From: Hyphomicrobiales bacterium
Lineage (GTDB): Bacteria; Pseudomonadota; Alphaproteobacteria; Rhizobiales; CAJQND01
Length of the DNA: 47,776 nucleotides
NCBI GenBank assembly: GCA_028285595.1
Contig: JANQOW010000033.1
Location: 1 to 47,776, forward strand
Direction: 5' to 3'
The position numbers and the translations under genes are program-made. The number at the start of each line of letters is the position of its first letter. Position 1 is the first letter of the stretch. The notes under the pieces were generated by a model. That model was not told the origin of the DNA and made no database searches. It saw only the letters and a list, made by a program, of their open reading frames with translations. Below, piece by piece: positions 47,386-47,776 of this stretch.

Positions 47386-47776
<391 letters not shown>

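Overview
The window is a high-GC chromosomal segment of an alphaproteobacterium. The evidence is an alphaproteobacterial-type RNase P RNA end, the division and cell-wall (dcw) cluster in its usual order, an FtsZ ending in the [13 protein letters not shown] tail, the bamD-recN-ligA tail of that cluster, a DUF1127 protein, and GANTC and TTAA-N7-TTAAC sites of the CcrM/CtrA type. A member of Hyphomicrobiales or a neighbouring order is my best guess; the family is not resolved. No tRNA, rRNA, CRISPR array, insertion sequence or prophage was seen.

Layout. 1-217 is the 3' part of rnpB, cut by the window edge. It converges on a secreted caspase-like protein (264-2816, minus), which diverges from an enolase-superfamily enzyme (2965-4080). 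From 4216 to 22542 runs the dcw cluster, all on the plus strand: rsmH, ftsL, ftsI, murE, murF, mraY, murD, ftsW, murG, murC, murB, ddl, ftsQ, ftsA, then a separately promoted ftsZ. Most genes overlap or lie within a few bases of each other. mraZ is missing before rsmH, and lpxC is missing between ftsZ and bamD. bamD, recN and ligA follow. Together these genes make the lipid II precursor from UDP-MurNAc onward, flip and polymerise it at the septum, and build the Z-ring.

The middle (27.7-38.6 kb) is a patchwork of single genes and short operons. It holds a membrane-anchored SleB-type wall hydrolase with a long charged Pro-rich linker, aminopeptidase P, a DUF1127 protein behind a hairpin-rich leader, PrmA, a small basic secreted protein, a WYL-like/TerB-like protein, an FAD monooxygenase and a two-helix membrane protein. 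It ends with a GNAT-like protein behind a perfect CtrA box, facing a three-gene operon (XRE regulator, 94-residue protein, PAS-like protein).

The right part (38.7-47.8 kb) carries a RimK module: a cytoplasmic retropepsin-like protease, the RimK glutamate ligase and an AstE/aspartoacylase-like hydrolase, with a second, exported retropepsin-like protein converging on them. Inorganic pyrophosphatase, a DUF1801 protein, an orphan Tat-exported peptide-type binding protein and the ilvB-ilvH-ilvC genes follow. ilvB is preceded by a leader peptide rich in Leu/Val codons and a strong terminator, which looks like a ribosome-mediated attenuator. A palindromic repeat of about 96 bp occurs three times in this part.
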